Source: Neisseria lactamica (GTDB taxonomy: Bacteria > Pseudomonadota > Gammaproteobacteria > Burkholderiales > Neisseriaceae). From it: a stretch of DNA of 64,000 nt. Numbering within the stretch: position 1 is the stretch's first letter; each line of letters starts with the position of its first letter. The notes beneath the pieces were generated by a model. That model did not search any database and was not told the origin of the DNA. It worked only from the letters and a program-made list of their open reading frames with translations. Positions 44,502 to 53,250 of this stretch are shown here, one piece after another. The DNA lies in the NCBI RefSeq assembly GCF_901482445.1, contig NZ_LR590477.1, forward strand, positions 1,860,001-1,924,000, written 5' to 3'. A program made the position numbers and the translations under genes.

Positions 44502-45944
44502 TTAAATGTCGGTTTCCAGATAAACGACTTGGGTTTGCAGATATTCTTCCAAACCGTGTTTGCCGTCCGCGCCGCCGATACCGGATTTTTTCCAGCCTGC
44601 GTGGAAGCCTTGCATGGCTTCAAAGTTTTCGCGGTTGATGTAGGTTTCGCCGAATTGCAGGCGGCGGGTAACGTAGAAGGCTTCGTTTAAATTAGTCGTA
44701 TAAACAGAACTGGTCAGACCAAACTCGCAATCGTTAGCCAGTGCGATGACTTGGTCGAGCGTGTCGAAAGCGGAAACAGGCAGAACGGGGCCGAAGGTTT
44801 CTTCTTTCATAATGTCCATACTGTTGTCGGTGTCGGTCAGCAGGGTCGGCTCGAAGAAATAGCCGCGTCCTTCGGCGCGTTTGCCGCCGCAAACCAGTTT
44901 CGCACCTTGTTTGACTGCCCGTTCCACTTTTTCGGCAACGGCTTTGACGGCGCGCTCTTCAATCAGCGGGCCCATTTCCAGCGCGCCGGCTTCGGCTTCG
45001 GCAGGGTTGCCGTAGCGCACGCCTTTCATCGCGGCGGTCATTTTTTCGATAAACGCGTCTTTCAGGCTGCTGTGGACATAGACGCGCTCGGCGCAGTTGC
45101 AGATTTGACCGGTGTTGCCGACGCGCGAAGCCAAGATGGATTTTACCGCCAAGTCTAAATCCGCGTCTTTCAAAACGATGGCAGGCGCTTTACCGCCGAG
45201 TTCTAGCGAGACTTTGGTGATGTTGGCGGAAGCGGCTTCCATCACTTGGCGGCCTGCTTCGACGGAGCCGGTCAGGCTGACCATATCGACTTGCGGATGG
45301 GCGGACAAGGCATTGCCGATTTCCGCGCCAGGGCCGTTCACTACGTTGAACACGCCTGCGGGCAATCCGACCGCATCGACGATTTTGGCGAAGATGTGGC
45401 AGTTGATCGGGGTTACGCTGCTGGGTTTGACGACGATGGTGTTGCCCGTTACCAAAGCGGGGCCCATTTTGCGGGCAATCAGGAAGAAGGGGAAGTTCCA
45501 CGGCAAAATGCCGGCAATCACGCCCAGCGGACGTTTGAACAATAAAATGTTTTCGCGCGGGCGGTCGCTTTGGATGATTTCGCCTTCGTAACGGCGCGCC
45601 CATTCGGCTTGATAATCGAGATAGTCGGCGGTGAACATCACTTCCACGCGCGCCAAGTCTTTGGTTTTGCCACCTTCGGCAACGATGGTGTCGGTCAGCT
45701 CGTCGGCGCGTTCGCGTATGCCTTGGGCGATTTTGCGCAAATACGCGCCGCGTTCGACCGCAGGCAGACGCTCCCAAGCCGGTTGCGCCGCACGCGCCGC
45801 CGCTACGGCGCGGTCAACGTCTGCTTTGCCGCCTTTGGGTTCGCGGGCGATGGCCTCTTCGGTGGAAGGGTTCAATACGTCGCGCCATTCGCCGTTGAAA
45901 TCGTTTTCAAAGCGTCCGTTGATGTACATGGCCAATTGTTTCAT
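44502..45944 (-). CDS. aldA: NAD-dependent aldehyde dehydrogenase, AldA-like
   Basis: Cytosolic ALDH superfamily enzyme, 480 residues, resembling E. coli lactaldehyde/glycolaldehyde dehydrogenase. Motifs: NAD-site region PWNFPFFLIARKMGPAL, LTGSVEAGR, catalytic Glu in VSLELGGKAP and the Cys region NTGQICNCAERVYVH, with C-terminal EETFGPVLPV. The usual catalytic Cys lies in GQICNCAERV; two cysteines there leave the exact residue to alignment. An AraC-type regulator gene lies just upstream on the same strand and may control it; that is inference. Confidence 0.9.
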   Translation of the reverse strand: MKQLAMYINGRFENDFNGEWRDVLNPSTEEAIAREPKGGKADVDRAVAAARAAQPAWERLPAVERGAYLRKIAQGIRERADELTDTIVAEGGKTKDLARVEVMFTADYLDYQAEWARRYEGEIIQSDRPRENILLFKRPLGVIAGILPWNFPFFLIARKMGPALVTGNTIVVKPSSVTPINCHIFAKIVDAVGLPAGVFNVVNGPGAEIGNALSAHPQVDMVSLTGSVEAGRQVMEAASANITKVSLELGGKAPAIVLKDADLDLAVKSILASRVGNTGQICNCAERVYVHSSLKDAFIEKMTAAMKGVRYGNPAEAEAGALEMGPLIEERAVKAVAEKVERAVKQGAKLVCGGKRAEGRGYFFEPTLLTDTDNSMDIMKEETFGPVLPVSAFDTLDQVIALANDCEFGLTSSVYTTNLNEAFYVTRRLQFGETYINRENFEAMQGFHAGWKKSGIGGADGKHGLEEYLQTQVVYLETDI

Positions 45945-46051
45945 TTCGGGTTCTCCGGTTTTGTAGTCAGATGTAGTTTTAGTTTATTCCCAAATAAATT
46001 GCCGTACAAGTTTCTTTACATACGGATTTCGGGTTTGAAATCAAATGCGGC

Positions 46052-46969
46052 TTACCGGTTTTCTTTTTTGGTTTCCGCAGGCGTGCTGCCGAAATATTGC
46101 CTGAATGCCTGAGTAAAGCTGGAAACGTGGCGGTAGCCGCATAAATATGCGGTTTCGCCTATGCTTTTATCCCCGTTTTGCAACAGATAGAGCGCGTGCT
46201 GCATTTGTTTGTGGTGCAGCCACTCGCTTGCGGTAATGCCGAAATGGTCGCGCATACGGCGTTGCAGCGTCCTTTCGCTGATGTTCAGCGCGTCTGTCAG
46301 CCGGTTGACTTGGTGTGCGCCGTCGGCAAACGCGGCATTCAGGGTGCGGCTGAAGTCTTCAGACGGCATAGCGTCTGCTTCCGCCGTTTCTCCTGCCGCC
46401 GGCCCGATGCCGTCTGAAACCGTGTCCCACAAATCCGACAGCAGCCGCAAAACGTCCGCCTCGCGGCGCAATGTTTCGCCCAAATGCCCCTTTGGGACGG
46501 CTTGCAGGCAGGATGCCGCCAAGCCGCGCAGGTTTGGGGACAAATCCCATATCCTGACCGGTTCGCGGTAAAGCAGGGGTGCGAAACGCGCGTATTCCGG
46601 ACGCAGCAGCCATTGTTCCATACCTTTAATGGTCATTTTGACCGTTTTGCCGCCTCGGTAAAGATAGCGGCTGAACAGGACTTCTTCCCCGACAGCAATC
46701 AGGACGATCTTGCCGCCGTCCGCATCGATTTGGAATCGGCTCCGGTTGATGCCGAAGTTCAAAGAGCCTTCCAGCAACAGCACGAACGACACATAAGGTT
46801 CGGCAAGGCGGCTGCTGCAAAAATCGCACCGTGCCGTTACCGTACCGCCGTGGATGGAAATGCCGTTGGACAAAGTATCGAAACGGTAGCCGCCTTCCAC
46901 ATAATCTCCGCCCCCGTCGTTCGCCAGGCTGACGAACCGGCTGCTGTTCAAATGTTCTGCTTTTTCCAT
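46052..46969 (-). CDS. AraC-family transcriptional regulator
   Basis: DNA-binding regulator, 305 residues, with an N-terminal effector-type domain (SSRLAEPYVSFVLLLEGSLNFGINRS) and a C-terminal pair of helix-turn-helix motifs (VNRLTDALNISERTLQRRMRDHFGI; GETAYLCGYRHVSSFTQAFRQYFGSTPAE), the AraC/XylS signature. The target is not known. It precedes aldA by about 100 bases in the same direction. It is not MpeR as far as I can recall, though it shares the family. Confidence 0.88.
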   Translation of the reverse strand: MEKAEHLNSSRFVSLANDGGGDYVEGGYRFDTLSNGISIHGGTVTARCDFCSSRLAEPYVSFVLLLEGSLNFGINRSRFQIDADGGKIVLIAVGEEVLFSRYLYRGGKTVKMTIKGMEQWLLRPEYARFAPLLYREPVRIWDLSPNLRGLAASCLQAVPKGHLGETLRREADVLRLLSDLWDTVSDGIGPAAGETAEADAMPSEDFSRTLNAAFADGAHQVNRLTDALNISERTLQRRMRDHFGITASEWLHHKQMQHALYLLQNGDKSIGETAYLCGYRHVSSFTQAFRQYFGSTPAETKKENR

Positions 46970-47141
46970 AGTTTTCTGATAAAGGTTATCATTTGAAAGA
47001 TAACATTTTTCGCCACAGCAAACAATCCGCCGCCGACAACGGCATTTTCACAACACCTGCCGCCCGTATGCCGTCTGAAAATTGCCCATCTTCCCGATAA
47101 GCCTTAAAATGCACGCCGTCAAACCTACCGTCCGCCCGTAC

Positions 47142-47942
47142 ATGAGCCCATCCCCCTTTATCGAAATGAAAGACGTCGCCTTTGCGTATGGCGACCGCCC
47201 GATTCTGAACGACATCAATTTCAGCATTCCGCAAGGCAATTTTGCCGCCGTGATGGGCGGTTCGGGCAGCGGCAAAACCACGCTGATGAGGCTGATTACA
47301 GGACAGATTCGTCCGCAGTCCGGGCAGGTTTTGATTGAAGGACGTGATTTGTCGGGCTTTTCGGCTGACGAATTGTACGAACACCGCCGCCGTATGGGTG
47401 TGTTGTTCCAACACGGCGCACTGTTTACCGATTTGTCTGTATTTGACAATATTGCTTTTCCGATGCGCGAACTGACGCAACTGCCGGAAGCGGTGATTCG
47501 AGATTTGGTTTTGTTGAAACTGAACGCGGTCGGTCTGCGCGGCGTGGAAAACCTGATGCCGTCCGAGTTGTCCGGCGGGATGTCGCGCCGCGTCGCGCTT
47601 GCCCGCACGATTGCGCTCGACCCCGAAATTATGTTGTACGACGAACCGTTTACCGGCCTCGATCCGATTTCCTTGGGCGTGATTGCCCACTTGATCAGCC
47701 GCGTCAACAAGGCTTTGCGTTCGACCAGCGTTATGGTAACGCACGACATTGAAAAATCTTTGGAAATCGTCGATCAGGTGATTTTCTTGGCGCACGGCGA
47801 AATTATGTTCTCCGGCTCGCCGCAGGAAATGCGCGAACTGGATTCGCCTTGGGTGCGCCAGTTTGTCGGCGGGCTGGCAGACGGCCCCGTAGCATACCGT
47901 TATCCGGCGCAAACGTCGTTGCAGCAGGATTTGCTCGGGTAA
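47142..47942 (+). CDS. mlaF: MlaF, phospholipid transport ABC ATPase
   Basis: ATPase of the Mla retrograde phospholipid system, which removes misplaced phospholipid from the outer leaflet. The 266 residues carry Walker A GGSGSGKTT, Q-loop VLFQHGALF, signature LSGGMSRR, Walker B MLYDEPFTGLD and H-loop VTHDIEK. I start at ATG 47142 (MSPSPFIEMKDVAFAYG); upstream ATGs lie in a non-homologous leader. First gene of mlaFEDCBA. Confidence 0.94.
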   Translation: MSPSPFIEMKDVAFAYGDRPILNDINFSIPQGNFAAVMGGSGSGKTTLMRLITGQIRPQSGQVLIEGRDLSGFSADELYEHRRRMGVLFQHGALFTDLSVFDNIAFPMRELTQLPEAVIRDLVLLKLNAVGLRGVENLMPSELSGGMSRRVALARTIALDPEIMLYDEPFTGLDPISLGVIAHLISRVNKALRSTSVMVTHDIEKSLEIVDQVIFLAHGEIMFSGSPQEMRELDSPWVRQFVGGLADGPVAYRYPAQTSLQQDLLG

Positions 47943-47989
47943 ATGAGCAGGTGCCGTCTGAAACCGTTGAACCTTACATATAGAAATTT

Positions 47990-48766
47990 ATGAATTTTAT
48001 CCGTTCCGTCGGGGCGAAAACCCTCGGCCTTATTCAATCTCTCGGCAGTATCACGCTGTTTCTGCTGAATATTCTGGCGAAATCCGGTACGGCTTTCGTC
48101 CGTCCGCGCCTGAGCGTGCGCCAAGTGTATTTCGCCGGCGTGCTGTCGGTGCTGATTGTTGCCGTTTCGGGGCTGTTTGTCGGCATGGTCTTGGGTTTGC
48201 AGGGCTATACGCAGTTGTCGAAATTCAAATCCGCCGATATTTTGGGCTATATGGTCGCGGCTTCGCTGTTGCGCGAACTGGGTCCCGTGTTGGCGGCGAT
48301 TCTGTTTGCCAGCAGCGCGGGCGGTGCGATGACCAGCGAAATCGGTTTGATGAAAACGACCGAACAGCTCGAAGCGATGAACGTGATGGCGGTAAACCCT
48401 GTTGCCCGCGTGGTTGCCCCGCGCTTTTGGGCGGGCGTGTTTTCCATGCCGCTTTTGGCTTCGATTTTCAACGTGGCGGGCATCTTCGGCGCGTATTTGG
48501 TCGGTGTAACTTGGCTGGGCTTGGACAGCGGTATTTTCTGGTCGCAAATGCAGAACAACATTACGATACACTACGACGTAATCAACGGTCTGATTAAATC
48601 CGTCGCGTTCGGCGTGGCGGTAACGCTGATTGCCGTGCATCAGGGCTTCCACTGCGTCCCGACCTCGGAAGGCATTTTGCGCGCCAGCACGCGCACGGTG
48701 GTTTCGTCCGCCCTGACGATTTTGGCGGTCGATTTTATATTGACCGCGTGGATGTTTACAGATTGA
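47990..48766 (+). CDS. mlaE: MlaE, phospholipid ABC permease
   Basis: Inner-membrane permease of the MlaFEDB complex, 258 residues and about five to six membrane helices. Family motifs are present: LGPVLAAILFASSAGGAMTSEIG and MKTTEQLEAMNVMAVNPVARVVAPRFWAG. It lies 47 bases after mlaF, with a single uptake sequence in the gap, in the same operon. Confidence 0.95.
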   Translation: MNFIRSVGAKTLGLIQSLGSITLFLLNILAKSGTAFVRPRLSVRQVYFAGVLSVLIVAVSGLFVGMVLGLQGYTQLSKFKSADILGYMVAASLLRELGPVLAAILFASSAGGAMTSEIGLMKTTEQLEAMNVMAVNPVARVVAPRFWAGVFSMPLLASIFNVAGIFGAYLVGVTWLGLDSGIFWSQMQNNITIHYDVINGLIKSVAFGVAVTLIAVHQGFHCVPTSEGILRASTRTVVSSALTILAVDFILTAWMFTD

Positions 48767-48816
48767 CAGACCGTCTGAAGACGAAACGCGGAACATCGGA
48801 TATTCAAGGAACTTTA

Positions 48817-49314
48817 ATGAAAAAGAACGTATTGGAATTTTGGGTCGGACTGTTCGTCCTGCTCGGCGCGGCGGCGGTTGCCTTTCTCGCTTTCCGCGTG
48901 GCGGGCGGCGCGGCGTTCGGCGGTTCGGACAAAACCTACGCCGTTTATGCCGATTTCGGCGACATCGGCGGTTTGAAGGTCAATGCCCCCGTCAAATCCG
49001 CAGGCGTATTGGTCGGACGCGTCGGCGCTATCGGGCTTGATCCGAAATCCTATCAGGCGAAAGTCCGCCTCGATTTGGACGGCAAATATCAGTTCAGCAG
49101 CGACGTTTCCGCACAAATCCTGACTTCCGGCCTGTTGGGCGAACAATATATCGGTCTGCAACAAGGCGGCGACATCGAGAATCTTGTCGCAGGCGATACC
49201 ATTTCCGTTACCAGCTCCGCCATTGTTTTGGAAAACCTGATCGGCAAATTCATGACCGGCTTCGCCGAGAAAAACGCGGCAGACGGCAATGATGCGGCAA
49301 AAACCGCCGAATAA
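48817..49314 (+). CDS. mlaD: MlaD, MCE-domain phospholipid-binding subunit
   Basis: Periplasmic hexameric ring anchored by one N-terminal helix (VLEFWVGLFVLLGAAAVAF), 165 residues, with an MCE domain (VYADFGDIGGLKVNAPVKSAGVLVGRV) and the hydrophobic-pore region ILTSGLLGEQYIGLQQG. It has the ILTSGLLGEQYI motif that typifies MlaD. I start at ATG 48817 with AAGGA upstream. Within mlaFEDCBA. Confidence 0.94.
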   Translation: MKKNVLEFWVGLFVLLGAAAVAFLAFRVAGGAAFGGSDKTYAVYADFGDIGGLKVNAPVKSAGVLVGRVGAIGLDPKSYQAKVRLDLDGKYQFSSDVSAQILTSGLLGEQYIGLQQGGDIENLVAGDTISVTSSAIVLENLIGKFMTGFAEKNAADGNDAAKTAE

Positions 49315-49347
49315 ACGTACAACACCATATTTATAGGACACTGAATC

Positions 49348-49938
49348 ATGAAAAAAACCTCCCTTATCGGCGCACTGTGCATCGGTATCTTGAGCATCGG
49401 TATGGCGGTTGCCGCCCCTGCCGACGCGGTAAACCAAATCCGTCAAAACGCCACTCAGGTATTGGGCATCTTAAAAAGCGGCGATGCTGTCACCGCCCGC
49501 CAAAAAGCCGAAGCCTACGCGACCCCTTATTTCGATTTTCAACGCATGACCGCACTGGCGGTCGGCAACCCTTGGCGCACCGCGTCCGACGCGCAAAAAC
49601 AAGCATTGGCCAAAGAATTTCAAACCCTGCTGATCCGCACCTATTCCGGCACGATGCTGAAATTCAAAAACGCCAACGTCAATATCAAAGACAACCCTAT
49701 CGTCAATAAGGGCGGCAAAGAAATCATCGTCCGCGCCGAAATCAGGCTTTCCGGGCAGCAAGCCGTCAATATGGACTTCACCACCTACCAAAACGGCGGC
49801 AAATACCGTGCCTACAACGTCGCCATCGAAGGAGCGAGCCTGGTTACCGTGTACCGCAACCAATTCGGCGAAATCATCAAAGCGAAAGGCATCGACGGGC
49901 TGATTGCCGAGTTGAAAGCCAAAAACGGCGGCAAATAA
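49348..49938 (+). CDS. mlaC: MlaC, periplasmic phospholipid shuttle
   Basis: Soluble lipid-binding carrier that moves phospholipid between MlaA in the outer membrane and MlaD in the inner membrane. The 196 residues begin with a signal peptide (MKKTSLIGALCIGILSIGMAVA), followed by a Tol_Tol_Ttg2 domain: YFDFQRMTALAVGNPWRTAS, LLIRTYSGTMLKF and YRAYNVAIEGASLVTVYRNQFGEII. Family length is normal. Confidence 0.94.
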   Translation: MKKTSLIGALCIGILSIGMAVAAPADAVNQIRQNATQVLGILKSGDAVTARQKAEAYATPYFDFQRMTALAVGNPWRTASDAQKQALAKEFQTLLIRTYSGTMLKFKNANVNIKDNPIVNKGGKEIIVRAEIRLSGQQAVNMDFTTYQNGGKYRAYNVAIEGASLVTVYRNQFGEIIKAKGIDGLIAELKAKNGGK

Positions 49939-49988
49939 CCGACAAACCATACCGTCCGAGGGCGGTATGGGTTTTCCGAGCAAACGCT

Positions 49989-50267
49989 ATGCATACAGAA
50001 CTCAAAAACGGAATATTGCACATCGGCGGCGACATCACCGTCAAAACCCTGACCGGGGAGGCTTTTGAGCGTTTCCGGCAGCAATGCCGTTTGAAAGAAA
50101 CCATTGCCGTCGATTTCGGCGGTGTAAAGCGTGCCGATTCCGCCTGCGTGTCGCTGCTGCTCGAAATATTGCGCCGACGCAAAGACAGCATCGGTCTGAC
50201 CGGCATTCCCGAATCCGTGCGCGCGCTGTCCGAACTGTACGAAATCAAAGACTGGTTGAAATCATGA
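49989..50267 (+). CDS. mlaB: MlaB, STAS-domain subunit
   Basis: Cytoplasmic STAS-domain protein that stabilises MlaF, 92 residues. The STAS pattern is LKNGILHIGGDITVKTL, then AVDFGGVKRADSACVSLLLEILR, with the conserved Asp-Ser loop (RADSACVSLL). Its stop overlaps the start of mlaA in ATGA. Confidence 0.9.
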   Translation: MHTELKNGILHIGGDITVKTLTGEAFERFRQQCRLKETIAVDFGGVKRADSACVSLLLEILRRRKDSIGLTGIPESVRALSELYEIKDWLKS

Positions 50268-51091
50268 AAAAAACCGCCTACGCCGTCCTCCTGCTGATCG
50301 GGTTCGCTTCCGTCCCTGCATTTGCAGAAACCCGCCCTGCCGACCCTTATGAAGGCTACAACCGCGCCGTTTCCAAATTCAACGACCAAGCCGACCGCTA
50401 CATTTTCGCCCCTGCCGCACGCGGCTACCGCAAAGTCACGCCGAAACCCGTCCGCGCCGGCGTGTCCAATTTTTTTAACAACCTGCGCGACGTAGTCAGC
50501 TTCGGCAGCAATATCTTGCGCTTGGACATCAAACGCGCAAGCGAAGACCTTGTCCGTGTCGGCATCAATACCACTTTCGGTTTGGGCGGACTGATCGACA
50601 TCGCCGGCGCGGGCGGCGTTCCCGACAATAAAAACACCTTGGGCGACACGTTTGCCTCGTGGGGATGGAAAAACAGCAATTATTTCGTGCTGCCCGTCTT
50701 AGGGCCGTCCACCGTCCGCGACGCGCTCGGCACGGGCATTACCTCCGTTTACCCGCCCAAGAATATCGTCTTCCGCACCCCCGCCGGACGTTGGGGTACG
50801 GCTGCCGCCTCCGCCGTCAGCACCCGCGAAGGCCTGCTCGATTTGACCGACAGCCTTGATGATGCCGCCATCGACAAATACAGTTATATGCGCGATTTCT
50901 ATATGAAGGTCCGCGCGCGGCAGACCGGTGCAACACCTGCCGAAGGTACGGAAGATAACATCGACATCGACGAATTGGTCGAAAGTGCCGAAACCGGGGC
51001 GGCGGAAACTGCCGTTCAAGAAGATTCCGTATCCGAAACACAGGCAGAAGCAGCAGGGGAAGCCGAAACGCAACCCGGAACACAACCCTAA
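50264..51091 (+). CDS. mlaA: MlaA (VacJ), outer-membrane phospholipid-removal protein
   Basis: Takes phospholipid from the outer leaflet and passes it to MlaC. The 275 residues have a cleavable type-I signal (MKKTAYAVLLLIGFASVPAFA, then ETRPADPYEGYNRAVSKFND), the MlaA domain (FFNNLRDVVSFGSNILRLD; PDNKNTLGDTFASWGW; PVLGPSTVRDALGTG), and a C-terminal acidic, Glu/Thr-rich tail (VQEDSVSETQAEAAGEAE). Unlike E. coli VacJ there is no lipobox cysteine in the signal. Last mla gene; a DUS pair follows. Confidence 0.93.
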   Translation: MKKTAYAVLLLIGFASVPAFAETRPADPYEGYNRAVSKFNDQADRYIFAPAARGYRKVTPKPVRAGVSNFFNNLRDVVSFGSNILRLDIKRASEDLVRVGINTTFGLGGLIDIAGAGGVPDNKNTLGDTFASWGWKNSNYFVLPVLGPSTVRDALGTGITSVYPPKNIVFRTPAGRWGTAAASAVSTREGLLDLTDSLDDAAIDKYSYMRDFYMKVRARQTGATPAEGTEDNIDIDELVESAETGAAETAVQEDSVSETQAEAAGEAETQPGTQP

Positions 51092-51095
51092 AGCC

Positions 51096-51127
51096 ATGCC
51101 GTCTGAAAATCCGTGTTCGGACGGCAT
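51096..51127. terminator. DUS stem-loop downstream of the mla operon
   Basis: ATGCCGTCTGAA faces a variant arm TTCGGACGGCAT (one mismatch); no strong T-run. Confidence 0.6.
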
Positions 51128-51215
51128 TCCCTTCTGTCGGAACGGACAGTCCGACACTACAGATTGGGCTATAATCCCTTTTTTGCGCATACCGCGCGAC
51201 AGCAAAGGAAAAACC

Positions 51216-51578
51216 ATGTACGAAGTCAACCGCAGCGTATTCGTCCTCATTCCGCTCGAACCCTTCTGGAACTGGCTGCAAACCCTGCCGGGCAACCACC
51301 TCGACGGACTGACCCTCGAAGACATCCAAGCCGATGCCAATTCCTACCTTGTCCGCCCGTGCGAAACCGCCGACGAAGTATGGGACGAAATCGAAACCCG
51401 TTTTGAAGACATTTTCGCCGCCGAACTTGCCGACTGGTGCGAAGACGAACGCGAGTGGCCCGAACTCGATGCCGACATTTTCAACGAATGGTTCGACATC
51501 CAGCTTTCTACCGTCATCACCGACCTCGAACACGAACCGCTTGCCCGCGAAGCCTTCCAACCCATCAACCTGAACTGA
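51216..51578 (+). CDS. Hypothetical acidic protein
   Basis: A 120-residue, very acidic and tryptophan-rich protein (WNWLQTLPGNHLDGLTLEDIQAD; ELADWCEDEREWPELDADIF; WFDIQLSTVI) with no signal or membrane segment. AAGGAAAAACC precedes the ATG. Its stop overlaps the start of the thioesterase gene (TGATG), so the two are coupled. I do not recognise the family. Confidence 0.8.
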   Translation: MYEVNRSVFVLIPLEPFWNWLQTLPGNHLDGLTLEDIQADANSYLVRPCETADEVWDEIETRFEDIFAAELADWCEDEREWPELDADIFNEWFDIQLSTVITDLEHEPLAREAFQPINLN

Positions 51579-51961
51579 TGAAGCTGACCGTCCGCAATTA
51601 CCATCTCGACGGCTACGGCCATGTCAACAATGCGCGCTACCTCGAATTTCTCGAAGAAGCGCGCTGGGCGTTTTTTGAAGAACGCGGACTGCTGCACGAG
51701 TTGGCAGGCCTCATACTGATTGTCGCCCGCATCGACATCCGATACAGCCGTCCCGCCGTCGAAGGCGACGTATTGCAGTTTTCATGCCGTCTGAAAACCC
51801 CCGGCACGCGCCGCATTGTGCTGACCCAGACGATTACACTGCCAAACGGCAAAACCGCCGCAGAAGCCGACATCACCCTGATGCCCGTCCACGCCGCCAC
51901 ACAACGCACCGTCAGCCTGCCCGCCACCCTTGCCCGCGCACTGGAAGCCTTGTCCGAATGA
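51578..51961 (+). CDS. Hotdog-fold acyl-CoA thioesterase (YbgC/FadM-like)
   Basis: A 127-residue 4HBT-type enzyme. The family motif is plain: HLDGYGHVNNARYLEFLEEARWAFFEERG, with the second-half strands IDIRYSRPAVEGDVLQF and ADITLMPV. The catalytic Asp of YbgC (DxxGHVNN) is matched by the DGYGHVNN segment. It overlaps its neighbours on both sides (TGATG upstream, ATGA downstream), forming a three-gene coupled set with the acidic protein and the TlpA-like protein. Confidence 0.9.
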   Translation: MKLTVRNYHLDGYGHVNNARYLEFLEEARWAFFEERGLLHELAGLILIVARIDIRYSRPAVEGDVLQFSCRLKTPGTRRIVLTQTITLPNGKTAAEADITLMPVHAATQRTVSLPATLARALEALSE

Positions 51962-52446
51962 AAAAAATACTCACCGCCGCCGCCGTCGTCTTGGTCGGCA
52001 TCCTTCTTGCCGCCGTCCTGATTCCCGACAGCAAAACCGCCCCCGCATTTTCGCTGCCCGACCTGCACGGAAAAACCGTTTCCAACGCCGACCTGCAAGG
52101 CAAAGTAACCCTGATTAATTTTTGGTTTCCCTCCTGTCCCGGTTGTGTGAGCGAAATGCCCAAAGTCATCAAAACGGCAAACGACTACAAAAATAAAGAT
52201 TTCCAAGTCCTCGCCGTCGCCCAGCCTATCGATCCGATAGAAAGCGTCCGCCAATATGTCAAAGACTACGGCTTGCCCTTTGCCGTCATGTATGATGCGG
52301 ACAAAGCCGTCGGACAGGCGTTCGGCACACAGGTTTATCCGACTTCCGTCCTTATCGGCAAAAAAGGCGAAATCCTCAAAACCTACGTCGGCGAACCCGA
52401 TTTTGGCAAACTCTACCAAGAAATCGATACCGCGCTGGCGCAATAA
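51958..52446 (+). CDS. TlpA/ResA-like periplasmic thiol-disulfide protein
   Basis: Membrane-anchored thioredoxin-like protein, 162 residues. One N-terminal helix (ILTAAAVVLVGILLAAVLI) anchors a periplasmic AhpC/TSA-thioredoxin domain. The redox motif is C60-P-G-C63 in FWFPSCPGCVSEMP; the cis-Pro region is QVYPTSVLIGKKGEI. Likely a reductant for periplasmic disulfides or cytochrome maturation, but the partner is not identified here. Confidence 0.88.
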   Translation: MKKILTAAAVVLVGILLAAVLIPDSKTAPAFSLPDLHGKTVSNADLQGKVTLINFWFPSCPGCVSEMPKVIKTANDYKNKDFQVLAVAQPIDPIESVRQYVKDYGLPFAVMYDADKAVGQAFGTQVYPTSVLIGKKGEILKTYVGEPDFGKLYQEIDTALAQ

Positions 52447-52864
52447 ACACATTTGCCCTGCCGTCCGAACGCAAAGGAAGGGATGCGGGCGCGTTCCTGC
52501 TTTTTGCATGTTCGGCTTCAGACGGCATTTCATCTTCCGGCGGTTTTTTACCGTTGCCGGACTGCCCGAAGCCAAAGGGCGGGGGATGCCTTTTGCAGGC
52601 GCACCCGAACCGCGTGCCGGTACGATGCCCCTCCGTCACTAGACTGCCTTCCGGCAAAACGGCGGATTCCGTACCGCCTTTAAAGCGTTTGGCTGTCAAA
52701 CTTGCCATTGCTCGAATAAAAAATATTCCTTCCGCCGTTATCTTTCCCGGCAGCCGGCTTCGGGCGCATTCCGTCCGGGGCGGCACTTTATGCGCCGTCT
52801 TGTGCCGAAACGCCCCATAAAGCCCCCTCCGGCACGGACTTTTTACATTTTATCGAATATCCTC
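52447..52864. other. Gene-free stretch before rpmE
   Basis: About 420 bases with GC-rich noise ORFs only. One lone uptake sequence in reverse orientation lies at about 52517-52528 (TTCAGACGGCAT). I see no RNA gene or repeat array here. Confidence 0.6.
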
Positions 52865-52930
52865 TTGACGAAACAACAGAAAATAGCGAGAATGCCGAGC
52901 TTGTCTGAAGCATAGGTACATCCCCTATGC
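52865..52930 (+). promoter_or_regulatory. rpmE promoter and leader hairpin
   Basis: -35 TTGACG (52865-52870), 17-base spacer, -10-like GAGAAT (52888-52893). The leader then contains GCATAGG (52910-52916) pairing with CCTATGC (52924-52930), a 7-bp stem about 24 bases before the rpmE start. Confidence 0.55.
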
Positions 52931-52953
52931 CCGCTTTTTTGAAAGGAAATCAA

Positions 52954-53169
52954 ATGAAACAAGGTATTCACCCGAACTACCACGAAGTCAACGTTACCTG
53001 CTCCTGCGGCAACAAATTCGTAACCAAATCCGCGATGGAAAAAGAAAACTTCAATATCGAGGTTTGCTCCCTGTGCCACCCGTTCTATACCGGCACCCAA
53101 AAAATCGTCGATACCACCGGTCGCGTGGACAAATTCAACAACAAATTCGGCAACCTGTTCAAACGCTGA
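52954..53169 (+). CDS. rpmE: 50S ribosomal protein L31 (zinc form)
   Basis: Ribosomal protein bL31, 71 residues. The zinc-binding four cysteines (Cys16, Cys18, Cys38 and Cys41 in VTCSCGNKF and EVCSLCHPF) mark the C+ paralogue that is stable under zinc sufficiency. C-terminal GRVDKFNNKFG is typical. Start at ATG 52954 with AAAGGA upstream; the ATG at 52927 in frame is not credible. Confidence 0.96.
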   Translation: MKQGIHPNYHEVNVTCSCGNKFVTKSAMEKENFNIEVCSLCHPFYTGTQKIVDTTGRVDKFNNKFGNLFKR

Positions 53170-53190
53170 TTGCCGCTTTGCAAGAATTAA

Positions 53191-53222
53191 GCCCTGCCAT
53201 CATTTCGATGGCAGGGCTTTTT
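53191..53222 (+). terminator. Intrinsic terminator of rpmE
   Basis: GCCCTGCCATC and GATGGCAGGGC (11-bp perfect stem, 5-base loop) followed by five T; not DUS-based. Confidence 0.93.
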
Positions 53223-53250
53223 AATATTTGGCACACTGACTTCTTATCTA

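Noticed and set aside
46052..46969. Identification of the AraC-type gene as mpeR
   Set aside because: Family fits, but I recall mpeR at another locus in FA1090, and nothing in the sequence specifically supports it.
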